Below, piece after piece: positions 55,368-62,155 of a stretch of DNA of 64,000 nt. The position numbers and the translations under genes are program-made. Position 1 is the first letter of the stretch; each line of letters opens with the position of its first letter. The notes below the pieces were generated by a model, which was given only the letters and a program-made list of their open reading frames with translations, made no database searches and had not been told where the DNA came from. The stretch covers positions 2,070,501 to 2,134,500 of the forward strand of contig OY365741.1 in NCBI GenBank assembly GCA_959347425.1, written 5' to 3'. The stretch comes from an uncultured Amylibacter sp. (lineage in GTDB: Bacteria; Pseudomonadota; Alphaproteobacteria; Rhodobacterales; Rhodobacteraceae).

Positions 55368-55507
55368 GGCTTGCCCCTTTGTTTGAACCCGTGATAGCAA
55401 ATATAGTAACAGGTGTAAAGGTTAATAAGAGGTTTATTATGTCGTAAAAACTACGCACCCACGCGTGGGCTTGCCAAATCCCCCAAAACCCTTTACCAAC
55501 CACCCCC

Positions 55508-56647
55508 ATGACAACCGCACCGAAAAACACCCACTTCACCCTGCAAACGACCGACCACACGGCACGGCTCGGCGCGTTCCACACACCCAGAGGCACGATA
55601 AAAACCCCCGCCTTCATGCCCGTCGGCACAGCCGCCACGGTAAAGGCTATGCTACCCGAATCCGTACGCGGGCTGGGCGCGGACATCGTCCTCGGCAACA
55701 CCTACCATTTGATGCTGCGCCCAACGGCCGCACGGATAGCCGCACTGGGCGGCCTGCACACATTCATGAACTGGCCTCATCCCATCCTAACGGATTCGGG
55801 CGGTTTCCAAGTCATGAGCCTATCCAAACTGCGCAAAATAGACGAAACAGGCGTGAAATTCAAAAGCCATATTGACGGTTCAGCCCATCATTTGACCCCC
55901 GAATCCTCGATAGACATCCAAAAGCAACTGAATTCCGACATCGTCATGTGCTTTGACGAATGCACCCCTTTCCCCGCCGATTCTGGTACGGCTCGCGCTA
56001 GTATGGAACGTTCCATGCGCTGGGCAGAGCGGAGCGCAACGGCATTCGGCACTCGCCCCGACCACGCTTTATTCGGCATCCAGCAGGGCAGTGTTTTCCC
56101 CGATTTACGCGAGCAATCGGCGGTCGCATTACGCGACATCGGCTTTGACGGCTACGCTATCGGCGGGCTGGCAGTGGGCGAGGGGCAGGGGGCTATGTTC
56201 GGCGTTCTGGACTACGCACCCGCCCAGCTGCCCGCCGATAAACCCCGTTATTTAATGGGTGTGGGTAAGCCTGATGACATAGTCGGCGCGGTGCTACGTG
56301 GTGTGGATATGTTTGATTGCGTATTGCCGAGCAGGTCTGGTCGTAACGGGCAGGCTATCACGCGGTTCGGCGCGGTTAATCTGCGCAATCAACGCCACCG
56401 CGACGACCCGCGTCCGTTGGATGCGGAGTGCAGTTGCCCCGCCTGTTCGCAATACAGCCGAGCCTATCTGCATCATGTGGTAAAGGCGAATGAAATCATC
56501 GCGTCTATGCTGTTGACTTGGCATAATTTGCATTATTATCAATCGCTTATGGCGCAAATACGAAGTGCTATTGGCGCGGGGGGAATGGCGGATTTTGTGG
56601 CAACATTTGATGAAACGCGGCGAATTGGCGATTATGACCCGATTTAA
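55508..56647 (+). CDS. tgt: Queuine tRNA-ribosyltransferase
   Basis: The 379-residue protein has [51 protein letters not shown] with the catalytic Asp, [24 protein letters not shown] with a second catalytic Asp, and the zinc site [17 protein letters not shown]. It exchanges guanine for preQ1 at tRNA position 34. Queuosine pathway use is supported by GluQRS in this window. The start is ATG 55508; a ribosome site is not obvious. Confidence 0.96.
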   Translation: MTTAPKNTHFTLQTTDHTARLGAFHTPRGTIKTPAFMPVGTAATVKAMLPESVRGLGADIVLGNTYHLMLRPTAARIAALGGLHTFMNWPHPILTDSGGFQVMSLSKLRKIDETGVKFKSHIDGSAHHLTPESSIDIQKQLNSDIVMCFDECTPFPADSGTARASMERSMRWAERSATAFGTRPDHALFGIQQGSVFPDLREQSAVALRDIGFDGYAIGGLAVGEGQGAMFGVLDYAPAQLPADKPRYLMGVGKPDDIVGAVLRGVDMFDCVLPSRSGRNGQAITRFGAVNLRNQRHRDDPRPLDAECSCPACSQYSRAYLHHVVKANEIIASMLLTWHNLHYYQSLMAQIRSAIGAGGMADFVATFDETRRIGDYDPI

Positions 56648-56720
56648 GTTTAGGGGGGTTGCCTTCTGGCGAATTATAGGGTAAATGGCGGGCTTATTTA
56701 TCTTTTAAAAGGAGCTTACA

Positions 56721-57143
56721 ATGGCGATTCAACGCACATTTTCTATCATCAAACCCGATGCGACCAAGCGCAATCTTGTCGGAGCAATCACTGCAAAGCT
56801 GGAGGCGGGCGGCCTGCGTGTCATCGCGCAAAAGCGGATTCAGCTAACTTTGGCGCAGGCACAGGCGTTTTATGCCGTGCATGCCGAACGGCCTTTTTAT
56901 GGCGAATTGTGCGAGTTCATGTGCTCTGAGCCAATCGTTGTGCAGGTTTTGGAAGGTGAAAACGCTATTTTGCGCAATCGCGAGCTGATGGGCGCGACCA
57001 ATCCTGCTGAGGCGGACGCGGGGACTATCCGTAAGGAATTCGCGATTTCACTGGGTGAGAATTCGGTGCATGGGTCAGATGCGGCGGAAACAGCGGCGGA
57101 AGAGATTGCGTATTTCTTTTCTGGATTGGAATTGGTGGGGTAG
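56721..57143 (+). CDS. ndk: Nucleoside diphosphate kinase
   Basis: The 140-residue protein starts [21 protein letters not shown], contains [23 protein letters not shown] and [39 protein letters not shown], where the His of VHGSD is the phosphorylated residue. It passes gamma-phosphate between nucleoside triphosphates. The AAAAGGAG ribosome site is strong. The hairpin at 57203-57230 also works in this direction as a terminator (T-tract TTTTCT). Confidence 0.97.
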   Translation: MAIQRTFSIIKPDATKRNLVGAITAKLEAGGLRVIAQKRIQLTLAQAQAFYAVHAERPFYGELCEFMCSEPIVVQVLEGENAILRNRELMGATNPAEADAGTIRKEFAISLGENSVHGSDAAETAAEEIAYFFSGLELVG

Positions 57144-57195
57144 GGGGATTGTTCGTGGGCGCGGAATTTTACCGCGCCCAATTGTCCGCTTACTA

Positions 57196-57295
57196 AAAAC
57201 AAAAAAGACACCGCCGAAGCGATGTCTTTTCTCACAGGCTGGGTACCCGTCCGCCCAAAGGGCAACTGCCAGCAGTCCCAGCCTCTCAACTTGTA
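57196..57295 (-). ncRNA. Structured small RNA gene, copy 1 (next to AbiF-like gene)
   Basis: A minus-strand promoter (57330-57302) precedes a 49-base element (57284-57236) that folds as an outer stem AGGCTGGG/CCCAGCCT enclosing a hairpin ACTG-CTGG-CAGT and a hairpin GCCC-TTT-GGGC, with GGACGGGTA left open. A terminator hairpin then follows (57230-57203): AAAAGACA and TGTCTTTT arms around a CGC/GCG stem with a TTCG loop, ending in a T-rich tract. The estimated transcript is about 100 bases. An almost identical copy lies 179 bases away. I do not recognise a known RNA family. Confidence 0.72.
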
Positions 57296-57301
57296 AGTAA
57301 T

Positions 57302-57330
57302 GGTATAATCATTTACTTGACCAATATCAA
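57302..57330 (-). promoter_or_regulatory. Promoter of small RNA copy 1
   Basis: On the minus strand TTGATA (57330-57325) and TATACC (57307-57302) are separated by 17 bases. Transcription would start at about 57295, some ten bases before the conserved stem. Confidence 0.6.
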
Positions 57331-57362
57331 GAGAAAATTACAAAAAAAGCAAACAAAAAGCA

Positions 57363-57467
57363 CAAAAAGTGATTTTATCACTATAATGTCTTGAATATAT
57401 AGGAAGTTTTGCATAGGCTGGGTACCCGTCCGCCCAAAGGGCAACTGCCAGCAATCCCAGCCTGCTG
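57363..57467 (-). ncRNA. Structured small RNA gene, copy 2 (next to AbiF-like gene)
   Basis: The 49-base element (57463-57415) is identical to copy 1 except for one base. That change (C to T in the first inner hairpin) turns a C-G pair into a T-G pair, so the stem is kept. It has its own promoter and a separate terminator, AGTGAT-AAA-ATCACT followed by Ts (57382-57363). Apart from the 49-base element, the two RNA genes share no obvious sequence, so promoter and terminator are different solutions for the same core. Confidence 0.75.
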
Positions 57468-57473
57468 ATACTG

Positions 57474-57502
57474 ATAATAATGTTTTGTCGGGGTCATGTC
57501 AA
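57474..57502 (-). promoter_or_regulatory. Strong promoter of small RNA copy 2
   Basis: Consensus -35 TTGACA (57502-57497), 17-base spacer, and -10 TATTAT (57479-57474) on the minus strand. The start would be at about 57467. This is the best promoter match seen in the window. Confidence 0.8.
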
Positions 57503-57597
57503 GGGGTAAATATGTAAAAATGCCCCGAAATTGCTAAAAAACTAGACAAATTCATAAAAAACCGCTAAAAAACACTAAAACATCAAAAAATAATAAA

Positions 57598-58338
57598 ATG
57601 AATATAAACGAAACCGATATTGACGCAATTATTGAGCTATTATCAACACAAAGACTTAGTCCAATTACCGAATTTGTCAAGTCTAAAAAGCTGGTTATAG
57701 ACATTCATCAAGAAATTCTTTCTTTGAATGGCACATTGATGAGCATAGTGGCAACTATAGAAATCGCCCTGCGCAATACAGTTTATCAAAACTTAAATCA
57801 GTATTTTAACGCTAATAATAGGCTTTTTCAGCCACTCGTGCCGTTTGAATGGCGGGACGCTGAAAAGGGAAAACTTACAAAAGCATTAAATCATGCAAAG
57901 GATGCGGTGCGTTCTAAAGCAACAATAAAAGACGCAAACACCGCCACTGGTGATCCAATTGTTATTAGTGATGATGACTTGATTGCTCAGTTGGCTTTTA
58001 GTTTTTGGAAGCGAGTGTATGCGAGCGAATATGAAGAATCTTTATGGTACAAAACGTTAAAGAAAACTTTCCCTAATGAAAAGATTATGCGCGATTCTAT
58101 TGTCAAACATCTTGAAACTATTAATAAAACAAGGAATCGTTTGGCGCACCATGAGCCTGTTTTAAATGATAAATTTCATGCGACCATAGCCGCAATCCAA
58201 TTCATCGCCCAAAACTTAAACCAGCCCGCACCAAATCCAGATAGCCCATTAGCTAAGCTCCTATCACGCGATATTAAAAAAATCACAAAACAGGCAGAAA
58301 ACCTGCACACCATGATGAATCGTCCGACCAACCCATAA
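57598..58338 (+). CDS. AbiF-like (Abi_2 family) HEPN protein
   Basis: The 246-residue protein matches the Abi_2/AbiD/AbiF family: QRLSPITEFVKSK at the start, IEIALRNTVYQNLNQYF (about 54-70), LAFSFWKRVYASEYEESLW (132-150) and the HEPN ribonuclease motif RNRLAHHEP (R179, H184; R-x4-H). Such proteins abort phage infection, probably by cutting RNA. No signal peptide or membrane segment is seen. The gene is AT-rich, lacks a good ribosome site, and has repeated CTAAAAAAC-like words upstream (57532-57580). It is divergent from two structured RNA genes. The RNAs are candidate antitoxins. Confidence 0.82.
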   Translation: MNINETDIDAIIELLSTQRLSPITEFVKSKKLVIDIHQEILSLNGTLMSIVATIEIALRNTVYQNLNQYFNANNRLFQPLVPFEWRDAEKGKLTKALNHAKDAVRSKATIKDANTATGDPIVISDDDLIAQLAFSFWKRVYASEYEESLWYKTLKKTFPNEKIMRDSIVKHLETINKTRNRLAHHEPVLNDKFHATIAAIQFIAQNLNQPAPNPDSPLAKLLSRDIKKITKQAENLHTMMNRPTNP

Positions 58339-58445
58339 CACCCCCACATGTCGCATACGATTGAACCATGACGGATTCGCCTTGCCAGCGTACCGCCCGC
58401 TATGCTAACTTATCGTTATCACCTATCAAAAAGGACACCCCCACT

Positions 58446-59993
58446 ATGACACAATCCACCCCATCACGTCGTCGCAGCGCGACAGGAGGCGGCGCCGCCC
58501 GCCGAGCCGAACGCACCGCCGTCGTCATTGAAACCGCTAAATATATCGAACGCAATATCCCCAATTTCGAAATCCTCAACGAAACCGCCCTTAAAATCAT
58601 CGAAACCAACGCCGAGAAAATCCTTGAAGAAATCGGTGTTAATTTCCCCGATAACCCGACCGCTATGAAATTATGGCAGGACGCGGGCGCGACCATAGAT
58701 GGTGACAGAGTCCGCATTCCCCGCGGGTTGGCACGTAAATTGATAAAAACCGCACCGTCTCAATTCACGCAACACGCCCGTAATCCTGAGAAAAATGTAG
58801 TCATAGGCGGTAACAATCTGGTTTTCGCCCCGGTTTATGGTCCCCCGTTCTTCCGTGATTACAAAGACGGGCGCAGATACGCGACTATCGGTGATTTTCA
58901 AAAGATGGTAAAGCTGATTTATATGTCAAAATACCTGCATCATTCGGGCGGTACGGTTTGCGAGCCTACCGATATAGCCGTTAATAAACGCCATTTTGAT
59001 ATGCTTTATGCGCATATGAAATACTCGGATAAGCCGTTTATGGGCTCTGTCACCGCGCCTGAGCGGGCAACCGATAGTGTGGAGATGTGCAAAATCCTGT
59101 TTGGCGCGGATTTCGTGCGCGATAATACGGTGATGACTTCGCTGATTAACATAAACTCGCCGATGGTGTTTGATGATATTATGATGGGCGCGATGGAGGT
59201 TTATGCGAAAAACAACCAAGCCTGTATCATCTCCCCGTTCATAGTCGGCGGGGCGATGGCGCCCGTGTCCGTGGCGGGGACTCTGACGCAGGTATTGGCA
59301 GAGGCTCTGGCGGGGGTTGCCTATAATCAGCTTGTCCGCGCGGGTGCGCCAGTGATTATGGGCGCGTTTGTGACCTCGATTGATATGAACAGTGGTGCGC
59401 CGACCTTTGGCACGCCAGAGGCGAGCAAGATTCTGTATGGGGCAGGGCAGTTGGCTCGGCGATTGGGCCTGCCGTTTCGGTCTGGTGGCGGGCTGTGCGG
59501 GTCTAAATTGCCTGACGCTCAGGCGGCTTATGAGAGTGCTAATACTTTGAACGCAACCCTGCTGGGTGGGGTGAATTTCTGCCTGCATTCGGCGGGTTGG
59601 TTGGAGGGCGGGCTGGTGTCTAGCCCTGAAAAACTGGTGATGGACGCGGATCAGTTGGGCGCGTTGCATTCCTTGGCAAGCGGGGTGGATGTGTCGGAAG
59701 ACGCGCAGGCTCTGGATGCGATAGAGGAAGTCGGTCCGGGCGGGCATTATCTGGGCTGTGCGCATACTCAACGGAATTTCCAATCGGCGTTTTGGCGGTC
59801 TAATGTGCTGGATTATCGCCCGTATGAGACTTGGGCAGAGGATGGTGAAAAGGATAGTTTTGCGTTTGCGCATGAGCGGGTGGAAAAGCTGTTATCGGAT
59901 TATCAGCAACCGCCGTTAGACCCCGCGATTGATGAGGCGTTGTTGGCGTATATTGCGAAGCGTAAGGCGAGTGAGAAGGATAGCTTTGGTTAA
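58446..59993 (+). CDS. MttB-family (trimethylamine methyltransferase-like) protein, non-pyrrolysine
   Basis: The 515-residue protein has the MttB TIM-barrel order: EILNETALKIIETNAEKILEEIGV, APVYGPPFFRDYKDGRRYATIGDF, VCEPTDIAVNKRHFDMLYAHMKYSDKPFMGSV, MSLININSP-like TSLININSPMVFDD, GAPVIMGAFVTSIDMNSGAPTFGTPE, and GGHYLGCAHTQRNFQSAFW. The frame is continuous, so pyrrolysine is not used. Members of this group demethylate glycine betaine, carnitine or similar quaternary amines and pass the methyl group to a corrinoid protein. No corrinoid protein gene is in the window. The basic N-terminal stretch (SRRRSATGGG) is common in this group. ATG 58446 has AAAGGA upstream. Confidence 0.87.
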   Translation: MTQSTPSRRRSATGGGAARRAERTAVVIETAKYIERNIPNFEILNETALKIIETNAEKILEEIGVNFPDNPTAMKLWQDAGATIDGDRVRIPRGLARKLIKTAPSQFTQHARNPEKNVVIGGNNLVFAPVYGPPFFRDYKDGRRYATIGDFQKMVKLIYMSKYLHHSGGTVCEPTDIAVNKRHFDMLYAHMKYSDKPFMGSVTAPERATDSVEMCKILFGADFVRDNTVMTSLININSPMVFDDIMMGAMEVYAKNNQACIISPFIVGGAMAPVSVAGTLTQVLAEALAGVAYNQLVRAGAPVIMGAFVTSIDMNSGAPTFGTPEASKILYGAGQLARRLGLPFRSGGGLCGSKLPDAQAAYESANTLNATLLGGVNFCLHSAGWLEGGLVSSPEKLVMDADQLGALHSLASGVDVSEDAQALDAIEEVGPGGHYLGCAHTQRNFQSAFWRSNVLDYRPYETWAEDGEKDSFAFAHERVEKLLSDYQQPPLDPAIDEALLAYIAKRKASEKDSFG

Positions 59994-60450
59994 TAGTTGT
60001 TAGTTATTAGTTGTTAGTTGTTAGTTATTGGTTATTAAAAATTGTGGGTTTGTTATTAGGAGTTGGGGATAGAGGTTTTTTGTTGCGCCCTCACTGCGTT
60101 CGGTTGCCCACCCGCCCACCCCTCCTGCGGAGAGCTGGACGGGTTTTTTTTGGCTGGGGTTTGGCTCAGCGTCTTGCATATAGTCTAAATAAATTTAGGA
60201 AATATCTGTCGTCTTGAAACCCAAGGGCTTTTGCGCCACGTCTGCTTACGCTCGAATCTCCTATTTGTCGGGCAGGTTCAACTGCCCTTATGAGCGTAAG
60301 AGACTACGCGCAAAAGACCACGCCATCGCATGGAGCTGGTCGGTATCGCGCAAGCGATTACGAAGACCCGAAGGGCATCACTAACAACTAATAACTAATA
60401 ACTAATAACTAACAACTAACAACTAACAACTAATAACTAACAACTAACAA
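59994..60450. repeat. Composite intergenic repeat element I
   Basis: A full copy in the same orientation as E and H, bounded by TTAGTTG/TTAGTTA units on the left and CTAACAA/CTAATAA units on the right. In place of the usual tip of the long hairpin it carries an insert that includes the small hairpin GGGCAGGTTCAACTGCCC (60270-60287). The final array supplies the stop codon of the DUF6477 gene. Confidence 0.83.
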
Positions 60451-60804
60451 CTAATCAACCAGTCTCAAATGGCACTCCCCTTGTCGCTTATCGGTGACGG
60501 AATCCTCCGTATTAGAGACTGAATCCTCTTCCTCAAAACTCATTTCCGCCAATAACGCCGTTAAAACAAACACATGGCGGGGGATTTTATACGACCCATG
60601 CCCGCTTATCCGTGCCTCTTCTAACCGCTCTTCATACTCGCGCAAGGCGGAAACAGCCCGCCCATCGGCAGGCAACCCAGCCCCACCACCTCGGGATAAT
60701 ATCTTACCCAAATCCCGCTTGCGATTGTAAAAACCCAGCCCAATCTGCGCGGCATGAACCATTAACTTTGGGCGATATATTCGGGGGGTTAAAACATCAG
60801 ACAC
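60451..60804 (-). CDS. DUF6477 family protein
   Basis: The 117-residue protein has the pattern LTPRIYRPKLMVHAAQIGLGFYNRKRDLGKIL, REYEERLEEARISG and YKIPRHVFVLTALLAEM, which matches a small family known in Rhodobacterales. It lies divergent from a DUF6456 protein, the usual arrangement. Function is not known. I prefer the GTG at 60804 because AAGGAG lies six bases upstream; ATG at 60810 would directly touch that site. The acidic C-terminus (EEEDSVSNTEDSV) is the variable part. Confidence 0.75.
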   Translation of the reverse strand: MSDVLTPRIYRPKLMVHAAQIGLGFYNRKRDLGKILSRGGGAGLPADGRAVSALREYEERLEEARISGHGSYKIPRHVFVLTALLAEMSFEEEDSVSNTEDSVTDKRQGECHLRLVD

Positions 60805-60990
60805 TTTCATCTCCTTGAAAAAAACATACCCCCAATATCGCACCAAACCCCCGCCTGTTGCATAATTTTATGTTTTACAGAACGCCCCCCTATAAAAATC
60901 TTTACCTAAATCGTGAAAAATTAACCCATCGTAAAGATTAAGAAAGCCTTTAGGGGCATAATCCTAATTGTTACAAAACCATCGCTAGAA

Positions 60991-62085
60991 ATGGGGGACA
61001 TAATGGTAGAAGCAGCGCAAAACCACACCGAAACACCGAACATCATTCCGTGCAGCCCGATAAAACTCTACCTTGCACACACGCTGGTTGGGCGGTCGTT
61101 GCGCAGCCTTGCGCAGGAGCAGGGCGTTCATCCGTCCACAGTCCTACGCCGAGTCCAACGGATGGAAGAACGCCGTGATGACCCCCTTATCGACGCTTAC
61201 TTGGATAAAATCGCGACAACCGATTTAATCAAAACCCTAAAGGAAATGGAAACTATGACCCAAATAACCCCTCTGAAAATGACCCCCGAAGAAATCCGTA
61301 TTTTGCGCCGTTTGTGTGAAAGCCGAGTCTTCATGGCTATCGCCCCTGAATTGGAAAAGGGCGCGTTGCTGCGCCAAGAAACCAACGCTCCGCCGACGCG
61401 GATAAGCGTGATTGGCCGTGATATGGCGGAGACCTTTGCGATGCGCGATTGGGTGCGGTGTGCGAAACCGCAAAAAGGCGCGGTGCACAGCTATTATATC
61501 ACCGATGCGGGGCGCTCGGCCGTGCGCAGAGCCATTGCTATGAACGCCAAAATCGCGGGCGGGGATGAAACCAGCATTTATGCCGCCCAGCACCGCGATA
61601 TGGAGGATAAGGATTTTATTGATGAGGATGGGGTGAAAATCCGCGCCCGCGTTAATCTGCGAGAGAGCCCGCTGACTATGTTAGCCCGCAAAAAGGGCGT
61701 GAATGGGTCGCCGTTTTTATCGCGTGAATTGCTGGCGGCGGGCGAGCGATTGCGGGAGGACTTTGAACTCGCCCAGATGGGGCCGCGTATCACCCAGAAT
61801 TGGGAGCGATTGATGAGCGGGCGGATAGCCGATGGCGGGTTTGAAAGCGGGGCAGGCGGGTGCAGCCTTGCCGCCGAGCGGTTGCGCCATGCTCTGTCCG
61901 CGTTGGGAGTGGGGCTGGGGGATATAGCCCTGCGGACGTGTTGCTATTTGGAAGGGTTGGAAAGTGCCGAGCGACATATGGGCTGGTCGGCTCGGTCGGG
62001 CAAGATTGTGTTGCGGATTGCGTTGCAGCAGTTGTTAAATCATTATGATAAGACGGATAATGGAGTGCCGCCGATGATAGGCTAG
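60991..62085 (+). CDS. DUF6456 domain protein with N-terminal helix-turn-helix
   Basis: The 364-residue protein has an N-terminal helix-turn-helix (LVGRSLRSLAQEQGVHPSTVLRRVQRME, about 30-57) and a C-terminal DUF6456 domain: ESPLTMLARKKGVNGSPFLSRELLAAGERLREDFELAQMGPRITQNWERL, then LRTCCYLEGLESAERHMGWSARSGKIVLRIALQQL. The family is typical of Rhodobacterales and adjoins DUF6477. It is probably a DNA-binding regulator; its targets are unknown. An alternative start is ATG 61003. Confidence 0.8.
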   Translation: MGDIMVEAAQNHTETPNIIPCSPIKLYLAHTLVGRSLRSLAQEQGVHPSTVLRRVQRMEERRDDPLIDAYLDKIATTDLIKTLKEMETMTQITPLKMTPEEIRILRRLCESRVFMAIAPELEKGALLRQETNAPPTRISVIGRDMAETFAMRDWVRCAKPQKGAVHSYYITDAGRSAVRRAIAMNAKIAGGDETSIYAAQHRDMEDKDFIDEDGVKIRARVNLRESPLTMLARKKGVNGSPFLSRELLAAGERLREDFELAQMGPRITQNWERLMSGRIADGGFESGAGGCSLAAERLRHALSALGVGLGDIALRTCCYLEGLESAERHMGWSARSGKIVLRIALQQLLNHYDKTDNGVPPMIG

Positions 62086-62155
62086 GTGTTAGGTGTTAGT
62101 GATTCGCGATAAATGATTTAACGATTAACGATTAACGATTAACATGCCCTAGTGA
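62086..62155. repeat. Short intergenic region with mixed 7-bp repeats
   Basis: Contains TTAGGTG/TTAGTGA units and four TTAACGA units. The words are the same types as in the other arrays. No gene is present. Confidence 0.65.

Noticed and set aside
57203..57284. Interpreting the 49-base element as a plus-strand riboswitch or leader of the AbiF-like gene
   Set aside because: On the plus strand neither copy has a clear promoter before it, while on the minus strand each has a well-spaced promoter and a terminator with a T-tract.
58446..59993. Pyrrolysine-containing MttB
   Set aside because: The frame is continuous with no in-frame amber codon and no pyl genes are visible; it fits the non-pyrrolysine group.
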